Assembly: GCF_029227915.1 (NCBI RefSeq) | Contig: NC_079878.1 | Span: 30,717,501 to 30,781,500, forward strand | Source of the DNA: Hydractinia symbiolongicarpus | Lineage: Eukaryota; Cnidaria; Hydrozoa; Anthoathecata; Hydractiniidae | Direction of reading: 5' to 3' | Length of the DNA: 64,000 nt | Shown here: one piece after another, positions 35,601 through 48,990 of the stretch | Layout of the letters: each line of letters begins with the position of its first letter | Numbering within the stretch: position 1 is the first letter of the stretch | Program-made: the position numbers and the translations under genes | Notes under the pieces: generated by a model | What the model was told of the DNA's origin: nothing | What the model saw: only the letters and a program-made list of their open reading frames with translations | Database searches by the model: none

Positions 35601-38600
35601 AGTTTACTCCCTGGGTACTTTCTTTGTATACTTTTGACTATACGGGCCGAGTCCGGTATTTACGGGAATTCGCGGGTTTTCGTTTGCCGGCGATTAAACT
35701 TCTTTTATTCAGCGTCTCATCAAAAATGAAAACATTTTTGAAAACTACAAGTCTCGTGCGTTTTAGTGGTGAAAAGATAATTTAAAAAATCGTTCTGGAA
35801 ATGAGTTTACTTCCTGCGTATTTTCTTTGTATACTTTTGACTATACGTGCCGAGTCCGGGATTAACGGGAAATCGCGGGTTTTCGTTTGCCGGCGATTAA
35901 CTTCTTTTATTCCGCGTCTCATCAAAAATGAAAACATTTTTGAAAACTACAAGTCTCATGCGTTTTAGTGGTGAAAAGATAATTTAAAAAATCGTTCTGG
36001 AAATGAGTTTACTCACAGGGTACTTTCTTTGTATATACTCGACTATAAGGGCCAAGCACGGCATTTACGGGAAATCGCGGGTTTTTGTTTACCGGCGATT
36101 AAACTTCTTTTATTCAGCGTCTCATCAAAAATGAAAACATTTTTGAAAACTACAAGTCTCATGCGTTTTAGTGGTGAAAAGATAATTTAAAAAATCGTTC
36201 TGGAAATGAGTTTACTCACAGGGTACTTTCTTTGTATGTACTCGACTATACAGACCAAGCACGGGATTTACGGGAAATCGCGGGTTTTTGTTTGCCGGCG
36301 ATTAAACTTCTTTTATTCAGCGTCTCATCAAAAATGAAAACATTTTTGAAAACTACAAGTCTCATGCGTTTTAGTGGTGAAAAAATAATTTAAAAAATCG
36401 TTCGGGAAATGAGTTTACTCACAGGGTACTCTCTTTGTATACATTCGACTATACGGGCCAAGCCAGGGATTTACGGGAAATCGCGGGTTTTCGTTTGCTG
36501 GCGATTAAACTTCTTTCATTAAGCGTCTCATCAGAAATGAAAACATTCCTGAAAACTACAAGTCTCATGCGTTTTAGTGGTGAAAAGATAATTTAAAAAA
36601 TCGTTCTGGAAATGAGTTTACTCGCAGGGTACTTTCTTTGTATACTTTTGATTATACGGGCCGAGTCCGGGATTTACGAGAAATCGCGGGTTTTCGTTTG
36701 CCGGCGATTAAACATCTTTTATTCAGCGTCTCATCAAAAATGAAAACATTTTTGAAAACTACAAGTCTCATGCGTTTTAGTGGTGAAAAGATAATTTAAA
36801 AAATCGTTCTGGAAATGAGTTTACTCCCTGCGTATTTTCTTTGTATATTTTTGACTATACGGGCCGAGTCTGGGATTTACGGGAATTCGCGGGTTTTCGT
36901 TTGCCGGCGATTAAACTTCTTTTATTCAGCGTCTCATCAAAAATGAAAACATTTTTGAAAACTACAAGTCTCGTGCGTTTTAGTGGTGAAAAGATAATTT
37001 AAAAAATCGTTCTGGAAATGAGTTTACTTGCAGGGTACTTTCTTTGTATACTTTTGACTATACGGGCCCAGTCCGGGATTTACGGGAAATCGGGGGTTTT
37101 CGTTTGCCGGCGATTAAACTTCTTTTATTCAGCGTCTCATCAAAAATGAAAACATTTTTGAAAACTACAAGTCTCGTGCGTTTTAGTGGTGAAAAGATAA
37201 TTTAAAAAATCGTTCTGGAAATGAGTTTACTTGCAGGGTACTTTCTTTGTATACTTTTGACTATACGGGCCCAGTCCGGGATTTACGGGAAATCGGGGGT
37301 TTTCGTTTGCCGGCGATTAAACTTCTTTTATTCAGCGTCTCATCAAAAATGAAAACATTTTTGAAAACTTCAGGTCTCATACGTTTTAGTGGTGAAAAAA
37401 TAATTTAAAAAATCGTTCAGGAAATGAGTTTACTCCCTGGGTATTTTCTTTGTATACTTTTGACTATACAGGCCGAGTCCGGGATTTACGGGAAATCGGG
37501 GGTTTTCGTTTGCCGGCGATTAAACTTCTTTTATTCCGGGTCTCATCAAAAATGAAAACATTTTTTAAAACTAAAAGTCTCATGCGTTTTAGCGGTGAAA
37601 AAGTAATTTAAAAAATCGTTCGGGAAATGAGTTTACTCACAGGGTACTTTCTTTGTATGTACTCGACTATACGGGCCAAGCACGGGATTTACGGGAAATC
37701 GCGGGTTTTTGTTTGCCGGCGATTAAACTTCTTTTATTCAGCGTCTCATCAAAAATGAAAACATTTTTGAAAACTACAAGTCTCATGCGTTTTAGTGGTG
37801 AAAAGATAATTTAAAAAATCGTTCTGGAAATGAGTTTACTCACAGGGTACTTTCTTTGTATATACTCGACTATACGGGCCAAGCACGGCATTTACGGGAA
37901 ATCGCGGTTTTTTGTTTACGGGCGATTAAACTTCTTTTATTCAGCGTCTCATCAAAAATGAAAACATTTTTGAAAACTACAAGTCTCATGCGTTTTAGTG
38001 GTGAAAAGATAATTTAAAAAATCGTTCTGGAAATGAGTTTACTCACAGGGTACTTTCTTTGTATGTACTCGACTATACAGGCCAAGCACGGGATTTACGG
38101 GAAATCGCGGGTTTTTGTTTGCCGGCGATTAAACTTCTTTTATTCAGCGTCTCATCAAAAATGAAAACATTTTTGAAAACTACAAGTCTCATGCGTTTTA
38201 GTGGTGAAAAGATAATTTAAAAAATCGTTCTGGAAATGAGTTTACTCCCTGCTTATTTTCTTTGTATACTTTTGACTATACGGGCCGAGTCCGGTATTTA
38301 CGGGAATTCGCGGGTTTTCGTTTGCCGGCGATTAAACTTCTTTTATTCAGCGTCTCATCAAAAATGAAAACATTTTTGAAAACTACAAGTCTCGTGCGTT
38401 TTAGTGGTGAAAAGATAATTTAAAAAATCGTTCTGGAAATGAGTTTACTTCCTGCGTATTTTCTTTGTATACTTTTGACTATACGTGCCGAGTCCGGGAT
38501 TAACGGGAAATCGCGGGTTTTCGTTTGCCGGCGATTAACTTCTTTTATTCCGCGTCTCATCAAAAATGAAAACATTTTTGAAAACTACAAGTCTCATGCG

Positions 38601-40060
38601 TTTTAGTGGTGAAAAGATAATTTAAAAAATCGTTCTGGAAATGAGTTTACTCACAGGGTACTTTCTTTGTATATACTCGACTATAAGGGCCAAGCACGGC
38701 ATTTACGGGAAATCGCGGGTTTTTGTTTACCGGCGATTAAACTTCTTTTATTCAGCGTCTCATCAAAAATGAAAACATTTTTGAAAACTACAAGTCTCAT
38801 GCGTTTTAGTGGTGAAAAGATAATTTAAAAAATCGTTCTGGAAATGAGTTTAATCACAGGGTACTTTCTTTGTATGTACTCGACTATACAGACCAAGCAC
38901 GGGATTTACGGGAAATCGCGGGTTTTTGTTTGCCGGCGATTAAACTTCTTTTATTCAGCGTCTCATCAAAAATGAAAACATTTTTGAAAACTACAAGTCT
39001 CATGCGTTTTAGTGGTGAAAAAATAATTTAAAAAATCGTTCGGGAAATGAGTTTACTCACAGGGTACTCTCTTTGTATACATTCGACTATACGGGCCAAG
39101 CCAGGGATTTACGGGAAATCGCGGGTTTTCGTTTGCTGGCGATTAAACTTCTTTCATTAAGCGTCTCATCAGAAATGAAAACATTCCTGAAAACTACAAG
39201 TCTCATGCGTTTTAGTGGTGAAAAGATAATTTAAAAAATCGTTCTGGAAATGAGTTTACTCGCAGGGTACTTTCTTTGTATACTTTTGATTATACGGGTC
39301 GAGTCCGGGATTTACGAGAAATCGCGGGTTTTCGTTTGCCGGCGATTAAACATCTTTTATTCAGCGTCTCATCAAAAATGAAAACATTTTTGAAAACTAC
39401 AAGTCTCATGCGTTTTAGTGGTGAAAAGATAATTTAAAAAATCGTTCTGGAAATGAGTTTACTCCCTGCGTATTTTCTTTGTATATTTTTGACTATACGG
39501 GCCGAGTCTGGGATTTACGGGAATTCGCGGGTTTTCGTTTGCCGGCGATTAAACTTCTTTTATTCAGCGTCTCATCAAAAATGAAAACATTTTTGAAAAC
39601 TACAAGTCTCGTGCGTTTTAGTGGTGAAAAGATAATTTAAAAAATCGTTCTGGAAATGAGTTTACTTGCAGGGTACTTTCTTTGTATACTTTTGACTATA
39701 CGGGCCCAGTCCGGGATTTACGGGAAATCGGGGGTTTTCGTTTGCCGGCGATTAAACTTCTTTTATTCAGCGTCTCATCAAAAATGAAAACATTTTTGAA
39801 AACTTCAGGTCTCATACGTTTTAGTGGTGAAAAAATAATTTAAAAAATTGTTCAGGAAATGAGTTTACTCCCTGGGTATTTTCTTTGTATACTTTTGACT
39901 ATACAGGCCGAGTCCGGGATTTACGGGAAATCGGGGGTTTTCGTTTGCCGGCGATTAAACTTCTTTTATTCCGCGTCTCATCAAAAATGAAAACATTTTT
40001 TAAAACTAAAAGTCTCATGCGTTTTAGCGGTGAAAAAGTAATTTAAAAAATCGTTCGGGA
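35600..40060. repeat. 13-mer HOR of 2638 bp, one full copy and one partial
   Basis: GTCCGGTATT at 35651 recurs at 38289, and GTATATTTTTGAC at 36843 recurs at 39481, both 2638 bp apart (13 x 203 less 1). The first copy runs about 35600-38238. The second copy lacks one TTGCAGGG monomer, so the ACTTCAGGTCTC mark is displaced by only 2435 bp (37369 to 39804). The match fades near 40060. Confidence 0.85.
37020..37425. repeat. Tandem pair of nearly identical monomers (TTACTTGCAGGG type)
   Basis: Two adjacent monomers, starting near 37020 and 37223, carry the same unusual combination TTACTTGCAGGG, CGGGCCCAGTCC and AAATCGGGGG. They read the same until the first reaches AAACTACAAG and the second AAACTTCAGG. 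The second copy of the 13-mer has only one of them, so this is a local one-monomer gain or loss. Confidence 0.85.
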
Positions 40061-42530
40061 AATGAGTTTACTCACAGGGTACTTTCTTTGTATATACTCG
40101 ACTATACGGGCCAAGCTCGGCATTTACGGGAAATCGCGGGTTTTTGTTTACCGGCGATTAAACTTCTTTTATTCAGCGTCTCATCAAAAATGAAAACATT
40201 TTTGAAAACTACAAGTCTCATGCGTTTTAGTGGTGAAAAGATAATTTAAAAAATCGTTCTGGAAATGAGTTTACTCACAGGGTACTTTCTTTGTATATAC
40301 TCGACTATACGGGCCAAGCACGGCATTTACGGGAAATCGCGGGTTTTTGTTTACCGGCGATTAAACTTCTTTTATTCAGCGTCTCATCAAAAATGAAAAC
40401 ATTTTTGAAAACTACAAGTCTCATGCGTTTTAGTGATGAAAAAATAATTTAAAAAATCGTTCGGGAAATGAGTTTACTCACAGGGTACTTTCTTTGTATA
40501 CATTCGACTATACGGGCCAAGCCAGGGATTTACGGGAAATCGCGGGTTTTCGTTTCCTGGCGATTAAACTTCTTTTATTCAGCGTCTCATCAAAAATGAA
40601 AACATTTTTGAAAACTACAAGTCTCATGCGTTTTAGTGATGAAAAAATAATTTAAAAAATCGTTCGGGAAATGAGTTTACTCACAGGGTACTTTCTTTGT
40701 ATACATTCGACTATACGGGCCAAGCCAGGGATTTACGGGAAATCGCGGGTTTTCGTTTGCCGGCGATTAAACATCTTTTATTCAGCGTCTCATCAAAAAT
40801 GAAAACATTTTTGAAAACTACAAGTCTCATGCGTTTTAGTGGTGAAAAGATAATTTAAAAAATCGTTCTGGAAATGAGTTTACTCCCTGCGTATTTTCTT
40901 TGTATATTTTTGGCTATACGGGCCGAGTCTGGGATTTACGGGAATTCGCGGGTTTTCGTTTGCCGGCGATTAAACTTCTTTTATTCAGCGTCTCATCAAA
41001 AATGAAAACATTTTTGAAAACTACAAGTCTCGTGCGTTTTAGTGGTGAAAAGATAATTTAAAAAATCGTTCTGGAAATGAGTTTACTTGCAAGGTACTTT
41101 CTTTGTATACTTTTGACTATACGGGCCCAGTCCGGGATTTACGGGAAATCGGGGGTTTTCGTTTGCCGGCGATTAAACTTCTTTTATTCAGCGTCTCATC
41201 AAAAATGAAAACATTTTTGAAAACTTCAGGTCTCATACGTTTTAGTGGTGAAAAAATAATTTAAAAAATCGTTCAGGAAATGAGTTTACTCCCTGGGTAT
41301 TTTCTTTGTATACTTTTGACTATACGGGCCGAGTCCGGGATTTACGGGAAATCGGGGGTTTTCGTTTGCCGGCGATTAAACTTCTTTTATTCCGCGTCTC
41401 ATCAAAAATGAAAACATTTTTTAAAACTAAAAGTCTCATGCGTTTTAGTGGTGAAAAAGTAATTTAAAAAATCGTTCGGGAAATGAGTTTACTCACAGGG
41501 TACTTTCTTTGTATGTACTCGACTATAAGGGCCAAGCACGGGATTTACGGGAAATCGCGGGTTTTTGTTTGCCGGCGATTAAACTTCTTTTATTCAGCGT
41601 CTCATCAAAAATGAAAACATTTTTGAAAACTACAAGTCTCATGCGTTTTAGTGGTGAAAAAATAATTAAAAATCGTTCGGGAAATGAGTTTACTCACAGG
41701 GTACTTTCTTTGTATACATTCGACTTTACGGGCCAAGCCAGGGATTTACGAGAAATCGCGGGTTTTCGTTTGCCGGCGATTAAACTTCTTTTATTCAGCG
41801 TCTCATCAAAAATGAAAACATTCTTGAAAACTACAAGTCTCGTGCGTTTTAGTGGTGAAAAGGTAATTTAAAAAATCGTTTTGGAAATGAGTTTACTCGC
41901 AGGGTACTTTCTTTGTATACTTTTGACTATACGGGCCGAGTCCGGGATTTACGGGAAATCGGGGGTTTTCGTTTGCCGGCGATTAAACTTCTTTTATTCA
42001 GCGTCTCATCAAAAATGAAAACATTTTTGAAAACTTCAGGTCTCATACGTTTTAGTGGTGAAAAAATAATTTACAAAATCGTTCTGGAAATGAGTTTACT
42101 CGCAGGGTACTTTCTTTGTATATACTCGACTATACGAGCCAAGCACGGCATTCACGGGAAATTGCGGGTTTTCGTTTGCCGGCGATTAAACTTCTTTTAT
42201 TCAGCGTCTCATCAAAAATGAAAACATTTTTGAAAACTACAAGTCTTATGCGTTTTAGTGGTGAAAAGATAATTTAAAAAATCGTTCTGGAAATGAGTTT
42301 ACTCCCTGCGTATTTTCTTTGTATACTTTTGACTGTACGGGCCGAGTCCGGGATTTACGGGAATTTGCGGGTTTTCGTTTGCCGGCGATTAAACTTCTTT
42401 TATTTAGCGTCTCATCAAAAATGAAAACATTCTTGAAAACTACAAGTCTGGTGCGTTTTAGTGGTGAAAAGGTAATTTAAAAAATCGTTCTGGAAATGAG
42501 TTTACTCGCAGGGTACTTTCTTTGTATACT
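40061..42530. repeat. Mixed block: repeats of neighbouring HOR pieces and short 1- to 3-mer duplications
   Basis: Near 40260-40460 and 40660-40760 single monomers (TATACTCGACTATACGG and CATTCGACTATACGG with GCCAGGG) are doubled. The TTGTATATTTTTGGC mark at 40900 lies 1421 bp (7 x 203) after its copy in the 13-mer. The ACTTCAGGTCTCATACG monomer at 41913 is repeated 609 bp later at 42522. A two-base loss in the A/T tract near 41661 (AATAATTAAAAATCG) removes a stop codon and gives a chance 120-codon frame. Confidence 0.75.
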
Positions 42531-45490
42531 TTTGACTATACGGGCCGAGTCCGGGATTTACGGGAAATCGGGGGTTTTCGTTTGCCGGCGATTAAACTTC
42601 TTTTATTCAGCGTCTCATCAAAAATGAAAACATTTTTGAAAACTTCAGGTCTCATACGTTTTAGTGGTGAAAAAATAATTTACAAAATCGTTCTGGAAAT
42701 GAGTTTACTCGCAGGGTACTTTCTTTGTATACTTTTGACTATTCGGGCCGAGTCCGGGATTTACGGGAAATCGGGGGTTTCGTTTGCCGGCGATTAAACT
42801 TCTTTTATTCAGCGTCTCATCAAAAATGAAAACATTTTTGAAAACTTCAGGTCTCATACGTTTTAGTGGTGAAAAAATAATTTAAAAAATCGTTCGGGAA
42901 ATGAGTTTACTCCCTGGGTACTTTCTTTGTATACTTTTGACTATACGGGCCAAGTCCGGGATTTACGGGAAATCGCGGGTTTTCGTTTTCCGGCGATTAA
43001 ACATCTTTTATTCAGCGTCTCATCAAAAATGAAAACATTTTTGAAAACTACAAGTCTCATGCGTTTTAGTGGTGAAAAGATAATATAAAAAATCGTTCTG
43101 GAAAGGAGTTTACTCACAGGGTACTTTCTTTGTATATACTCGACTATACAAGCCAAGCACGGCATTCACGGGAAATTGCGGGTTTTCGTTTGCCGGCGAT
43201 TAAACTTCTTTTATTCAGCGACTCATCAAAAATGAAAACATTTTTGAAAACTACAAGTCTCATGCGTTTTAGTGGTGAAAAGATAATTTAAAAAATCGTT
43301 CTGGAAATGAGTTTACTCCCTGCGTATTTTCTTTGTATACTTTTGACTATACGGGCCGAGTCCGGGATTAACAGGAAATCGCGGGTTTTCGTTTGCCGGC
43401 GATTAAACTTCTTTTATTCCGCGTCTCATCAAAAATGAAAACATTTTTGAAAACTACAAGTCTCATGCGTTTTATTGGTGAAAAGATAATTTAAAAAATC
43501 GTTCTGGAAATGAGTTTACTCACAGGGTACTTTCTTTGTATGTACTCGACTATACGGGCCAAGCACGGGATTTACGGGAAATCGCGGGTTTTTGTTTGCC
43601 GGCGATTAAACTTCTTTTATTCAGCGTCTCATCAAAAATGAAAACATTTTTGAAAACTACAAGTCTCATGCGTTTTAGTGGTGAAAAAATAATTTAAAAA
43701 ATTGTTCGGGAAATGAGTTTACTCACAGGGTACTTTCTTTGTATACATTCGACTATACGGGCCAAGCCCGGGATTTACGGGAAATCGCGGGTTTTCGTTT
43801 GCTGGCGAATAAACTTCTTTCATTAAGCGTCTCATCAAAAATGAAAACATTCCTGAAAACTACAAGTCTCATGCGTTTTAGTGGTGAAAAAATAATTTAA
43901 AAAATCGTTTAGGAAATGAGTTTACTCCCTGGGTATTTTCTTTGTATACTTTTGACTATACGGGCCGAGTCCTGGATTAACGGGAAATCGCGAGTTTTCG
44001 TTAGCCGGCGATTAAACTTCTTTTATTCCGCGTCTTATGAAAAATGAAAACATTTTTGAAAACTACAAGTCTCATGCGTTTTAGTGGTGAAAAAATAATT
44101 TAAAAAATCGTTCTGGAAATGAGTTTACTCCCTGCGTATTTTCTTTGTATACTTTTGACTATACGGGCCGAGTCCGGGATTAACAGGAAATCGCGGGTTT
44201 TCGTTTGCCGGCGATTAAACTTCTTTTATTCCGCGTCTCATCAAAAATGAAAACATTTTTGAAAACTACAAGTCTCATGCGTTTTATTGGTGAAAAGATA
44301 ATTTTAAAAATCGTTCTGGAAATGAGTTTACTCACAGGGTACTTTCTTTGTATGTACTCGACTATACGGGCCAAGCACGGGATTTACGGGAAATCGCGGG
44401 TTTTTGTTTGCCGGCGATTAAACTTCTTTTATTCAGCGTCTCATCAAAAATGAAAACATTTTTGAAAACTACAAGTCTCATGCGTTTTAGTGGTGAAAAA
44501 ATAATTTAAAAAATTGTTCGGGAAATGAGTTTACTCACAGGGTACTTTCTTTGTATACATTCGACTATACGGGCCAAGCCCGGGATTTACGGGAAATCGC
44601 GGGTTTTCGTTTGCTGGCGAATAAACTTCTTTCATTAGGCGTCTCATCAAAAATGAAAACATTCCTGAAAACTACAAGTCTCATGCGTTTTAGTGGTGAA
44701 AAAATAATTTAAAAAATCGTTTAGGAAATGAGTTTACTCCCTGGGTATTTTCTTTGTATACTTTTGACTATACGGGCCGAGTCCGGGATTTACGGGAAAT
44801 CGGGGGTTTTCGTTTGCCGGCGATTAAACTTCTTTTATTCAGCGTCTCATCAAAAATGAAAACATTTTTGAAAACTTCAGGTCTCATACGTTTTAGTGGT
44901 GAAAAAATAATTTACAAAATCGTTCTGGAAATGAGTTTACTCGCAGGGTACTTTCTTTGTATACTTTTGACTATTCGGGCCGAGTCCGGGATTTACGGGA
45001 AATCGGGGGTTTCGTTTGCCGGCGATTAAACTTCTTTTATTCAGCGTCTCATCAAAAATGAAAACATTTTTGAAAACTTCAGGTCTCATACGTTTTAGTT
45101 GTGAAAAAATGATTTAAAAAATCGTTCGGGAAATGAGTTTACTCCCTGGGTACTTTCTTTGTATACTTTTGACTATACGGGCCAAGTCCGGGATTTACGG
45201 GAAATCGCGGGTTTTCGTTTTCCGGCGATTAAACATCTTTTATTCAGCGTCTCATCAAAAATGAAAACATTTTTGAAAACTACAAGTCTCATGCGTTTTA
45301 GTGGTGAAAAGATAATATAAAAAATCGTTCTGGAAAGGAGTTTACTCACAGGGTACTTTCTTTGTATATACTCGACTATACGAGCCAAGCACGGCATTCA
45401 CGGGAAATTGCGGGTTTTCGTTTGCCGGCGATTAAACTTCTTTTATTCAGCGTCTCATCAAAAATGAAAACATTTTTGAAAACTACAAGT
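42531..45490. repeat. 11-mer HOR of 2232 bp, one full and one partial copy
   Basis: 42522-42797 recurs at 44754-45029 and 42941-43165 at 45173-45397, an offset of 2232 bp (11 x 203 less 1). Marks are AATTTACAAAATCG, ACTTCAGGTCTCATACG, CGTTTTCCGGCG and GATAATATAAAAAATCG. The first copy runs about 42531-44762; the second keeps the match to about 45490 and then jumps two monomers ahead. Confidence 0.86.
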
Positions 45491-47570
45491 CTCATGCGTT
45501 TTAGTGGTGGAAAAATAATTTAAAAAATTGTTCGGGAAATGAGTTTACTCACAGGGTACTTTCTTTGTATACATTCGACTATACGGGCCAAGCCCGGGAT
45601 TTACGGGAAATCGCGGGTTTTCGTTTGCTGGCGAATAAACTTCTTTCATTAAGCGTCTCATCAAAAATGAAAACATTCCTGAAAACTACAAGTCTCATGC
45701 GTTTTAGTGGTGAAAAAATAATTTAAAAAATCGTTTAGGAAATGAGTTTACTCCCTGGGTATTTTCTTTGTATACTTTTGACTATACGGGCCGAGTCCTG
45801 GATTAACGGGAAATCGCGAGTTTTCGTTAGCCGGCGATTAAACTTCTTTTATTCCGCGTCTTATGAAAAATGAAAACATTTTTGAAAACTACAAGTCTCA
45901 TGCGTTTTAGTGGTGAAAAAATAATTTAAAAAATCGTTCGGGAAATGAGTTTACTCACAGGGTACTTTCTTTGTATGTACTCGACTATACGGGCCAAGCA
46001 CGGGATTTACGGGAAATCGCGGGTTTTTGTTTGCCGGCGATTAAACTTCTTTTATTCAGCGTCTCATCAAAAATGAAAACATTTTTGAAAACTACAAGTC
46101 TCATGCGTTTTAGTGGTGAAAAAATAATTTAAAAAATTGTTCGGGAAATGAGTTTACTCACAGGGTACTTTCTTTGTATACATTCGACTATACGGGCCAA
46201 GCCCGGGATTTACGGGAAATCGCGGCTTTTCGTTTGCTGGCAAATAAACTTCTTTCATTAAGCGTCTCATCAAAAATGAAAACAGTCCTGAAAACTACAA
46301 GTCTCATGCGTTTTAGTGGTGAAAAAATAATTTAAAAAATCGTTCAGGAAATGAGTTTACTCCCTGGGTATTTTATTTGTATACTTTTGACTATACGGGC
46401 CGAGTCCTGGATTAACGGGAAATCGCGAGTTTTCGTTTGCCGGCGATTAAACTTCTTTAATTCCGCGTCTTATGAAAAATGAAAACATTTTTGAAAACTA
46501 CAAGTCTCATGCGTTTTAGTGGTGAAAAAATAATTTAAAAAATCGTTCGGGAAATGAGTTTACATCCTGAGTACTTTCTTTGTATACTTTGTACTATACG
46601 GGCCGAGTCTGGGATTTACGGGAAATCGCGGGTTTTCGTTTGCCGGCGATTAAACTTCTTTTATTGAGCGTCTCATCAAAAATGAAAACATTTTTGAAAA
46701 CTACAAGTCTCATGCGTTTTAGTGGTGAAAAAATAATTTAAAAAATCGTTCGAGAAATGAGTTTACTCACAGGGTACTTTCTTTGTATACATTCGACTAT
46801 ACGTGCCGAGTCCAGGATTTACGGGAACTTGCGGGTTTTCGTTTGCCGGCGATTTAACTTCTTTTATTCAGAGTCTCATCAAAAATGAAAACATTTTTGA
46901 AAACTACAAGTCTCATGCGTTTTAGTGGTGAAAAGATAATTTAAAAAATCGTTCTGGAAATGAGTTTACTCCCTGCGTATTTTCTTTGTATACTTTTGAC
47001 TATACGGGCCGAGTCCGGGATTTACGGGAAATCGCGGGTTTTCGGTTGCCGGCGATTAAACTTCTTTTATTCCGCGTCTCATCAAAAATGAAAACATTTT
47101 TGAAAACTACAAGTCTCATGCGTTTTAATGGTGAAAAGATAATTTAAAAAATCGTTCTGGAAATGAGTTTACTCACTGGGTACTTTCTTTGTATATACTC
47201 GACTATACGGGCCAAGCACGGCATTTACGGGAAATCGCGGGTTTTCGTTTGCCAGCGATTAAACTTCTTTCATTAAGCGTCTCATCAAAAATGAAAACAT
47301 TCCTGAAAACTACAAGTTTCATGCGTTTTAGTGGTGAAAAAATAATTTAAAAAATCGTTTGGGAAATGTGTTTACTCCCTGGGTATTTTCTTTGTATACT
47401 TTTGACTATACGGCCGAGTCCAGGATTTACGGGAATTCGCGGGTTTTCGTTTGCCGGCGCTTAAACTTCTTTTATTCAGAGTCTCATCAAAAATGAAAAC
47501 ATTTTTGAAAACTACAAGTCTCATGCGTTTTAGTGGTGAAAAGATAATTTAAAAAATCGTTCTGGAAATG
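45491..47570. repeat. Mixed block with a 609-bp trimer
   Basis: The CGTCTTATGAAAAATG mark occurs at 44031, 45857 and 46466; the last two are 609 bp apart (three monomers). AATTGTTCGGG and TTTGCTGGCGAATAAAC monomers are frequent. A monomer with CTTTGTACTATACGG and ATCCTGAGTAC appears at about 46560, the first of a type common beyond 49 kb. Confidence 0.76.
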
Positions 47571-48990
47571 AGTTTACTCACAGGGTACTTTCTTTGTATG
47601 TACTCGACTATACGGGCCAAGCACGGGATTTACGGGAAATCGCGGGTTTTTGTTTGCCGGCGATTAAACTTCTTTTATTCAGCGTCTCATCAAAAATGAC
47701 AACATTTTTGAAAACTACAAGTCTCATGCGTTTTAGTGGTGAAAAAATAATTTAAAAAATTGTTCGGGAATTGAGTTTACTCACAGGGTACTTTCTTTGT
47801 ATACATTCGACTATACGGGCCAAGCCTGGGATTTACGGGAAATCGCGGGTTTTCGTTTGCTGGCGAATAAACTTCTTTCATTAAGCGTCTCATCAAAAAT
47901 GAAAACATTCCTGAAAACTACAAGTCTCATGCGTTTTAGTGGTGAAAAAATAATTTAAAAAATCGTTCAGGAAATGAATTTACTCCCTGGGTATTTTCTT
48001 TGTATACTTTTGACTATACGGGCCGAGTCCGGGATTAACGGGAAATCGCGGGTTTTTGTTTGCCAGCGATTAAACTTCTTTATTCCGCGTCTTATCAAAA
48101 ATGAAAACATTTTTGAAAACTACAAGTCTCATGCGTTTTAGTGGTGAAAAGATAATTTAAAAAATCGTTCTGGAAATGAGTTTACTCACAGGGTACTTTC
48201 TTTGTATATACTCGACTATACGGGCTAAGCACGGGATTTACGGGAAATCGCGGATGTCCGTTTGCCGGCGATTAAACTGCTTTTATTCAGCGTCTCATCA
48301 AAAATAAAAACATTTTTGAAAACTACAAGTCTCATGCGTTTTAGTGGTGAAAAAATAATTTCAAAAATTGTTCGGGAAATGAGTTTACTCACAGGGTACT
48401 TTCTTTGTATACATTTGACTATACGGGCCAAGCCCGGGATTTACGGGAAATCGCGGCTTTTCGTTTGCTGGCGAAAAAACTTCTTTCATTAAGCGTCTCA
48501 TCAAAAATGAAAACATTCCTGAAAACTACAAGTCTCATGCGTTCTAGTGGTGAAAAAATAATTTAAAAAATCGTTCAGGAAATGAGTTTACTCCCTGGGT
48601 ATTTTCTTTGTATACATTCGACTATACGGGCCAAGCCCGGGATTTATGGGAAAACGCGGGTTTTCGTTTGCCGGTGATTAAACTTCTTTCATTAAGCGTC
48701 TCATCAAAAATGAAAACATTCCTAAAAACTACAAGCCTCATGCGTCTTAGTGGTGAAAAAATAATTTAAAAAATCGTTCGGGAAATGAGTTTACTCCCTG
48801 GGTACTTTCTTTGTATACTTTTGACTATACGGGCCAAGTCCGGGATTTACGGGAAATCGCGGGTTTTCGTTTTCCGACGATTGGACATCTTTTATTCAGC
48901 GTCTCATCAAAAATGAAAACATTTTTGAAAGCTACAAGTCTCATGCCTTTTAGTGGTGAAAAGATAATTTAAAAAATCGTTCTGGAAATG
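47570..48990. repeat. Module M, left copy (related to 54.27-55.45 kb)
   Basis: A chain of private marks runs TGACAACATTTTTG (47697), GGGAATTGAGTTTACTCAC, ATGAATTTACTCCC (47974), CGGATGTCCG (48252), ATGGGAAAACGCGGG (48644) and TTTTCCGACGATTGG (48869). The chain is repeated in the same order near 54394-55375. The offset is 6697 bp for the first marks and 6496 bp for the last two, so this copy has one extra monomer around 48425-48600. Confidence 0.84.

Noticed and set aside
41509-41871. Longest open frame of the window, 120 codons
   Set aside because: It is created by a 2-bp loss in the A/T tract near 41661 that shifts past the usual stop; its two halves are the same satellite peptide twice.
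42941-43165. Minus-strand open frames of 64-74 codons (also 45173-45397, 54913-55128, 61312-61509 and others)
   Set aside because: They are the complement of the same monomer segment, recur wherever the monomer type recurs, and start and stop at repeat-determined positions.
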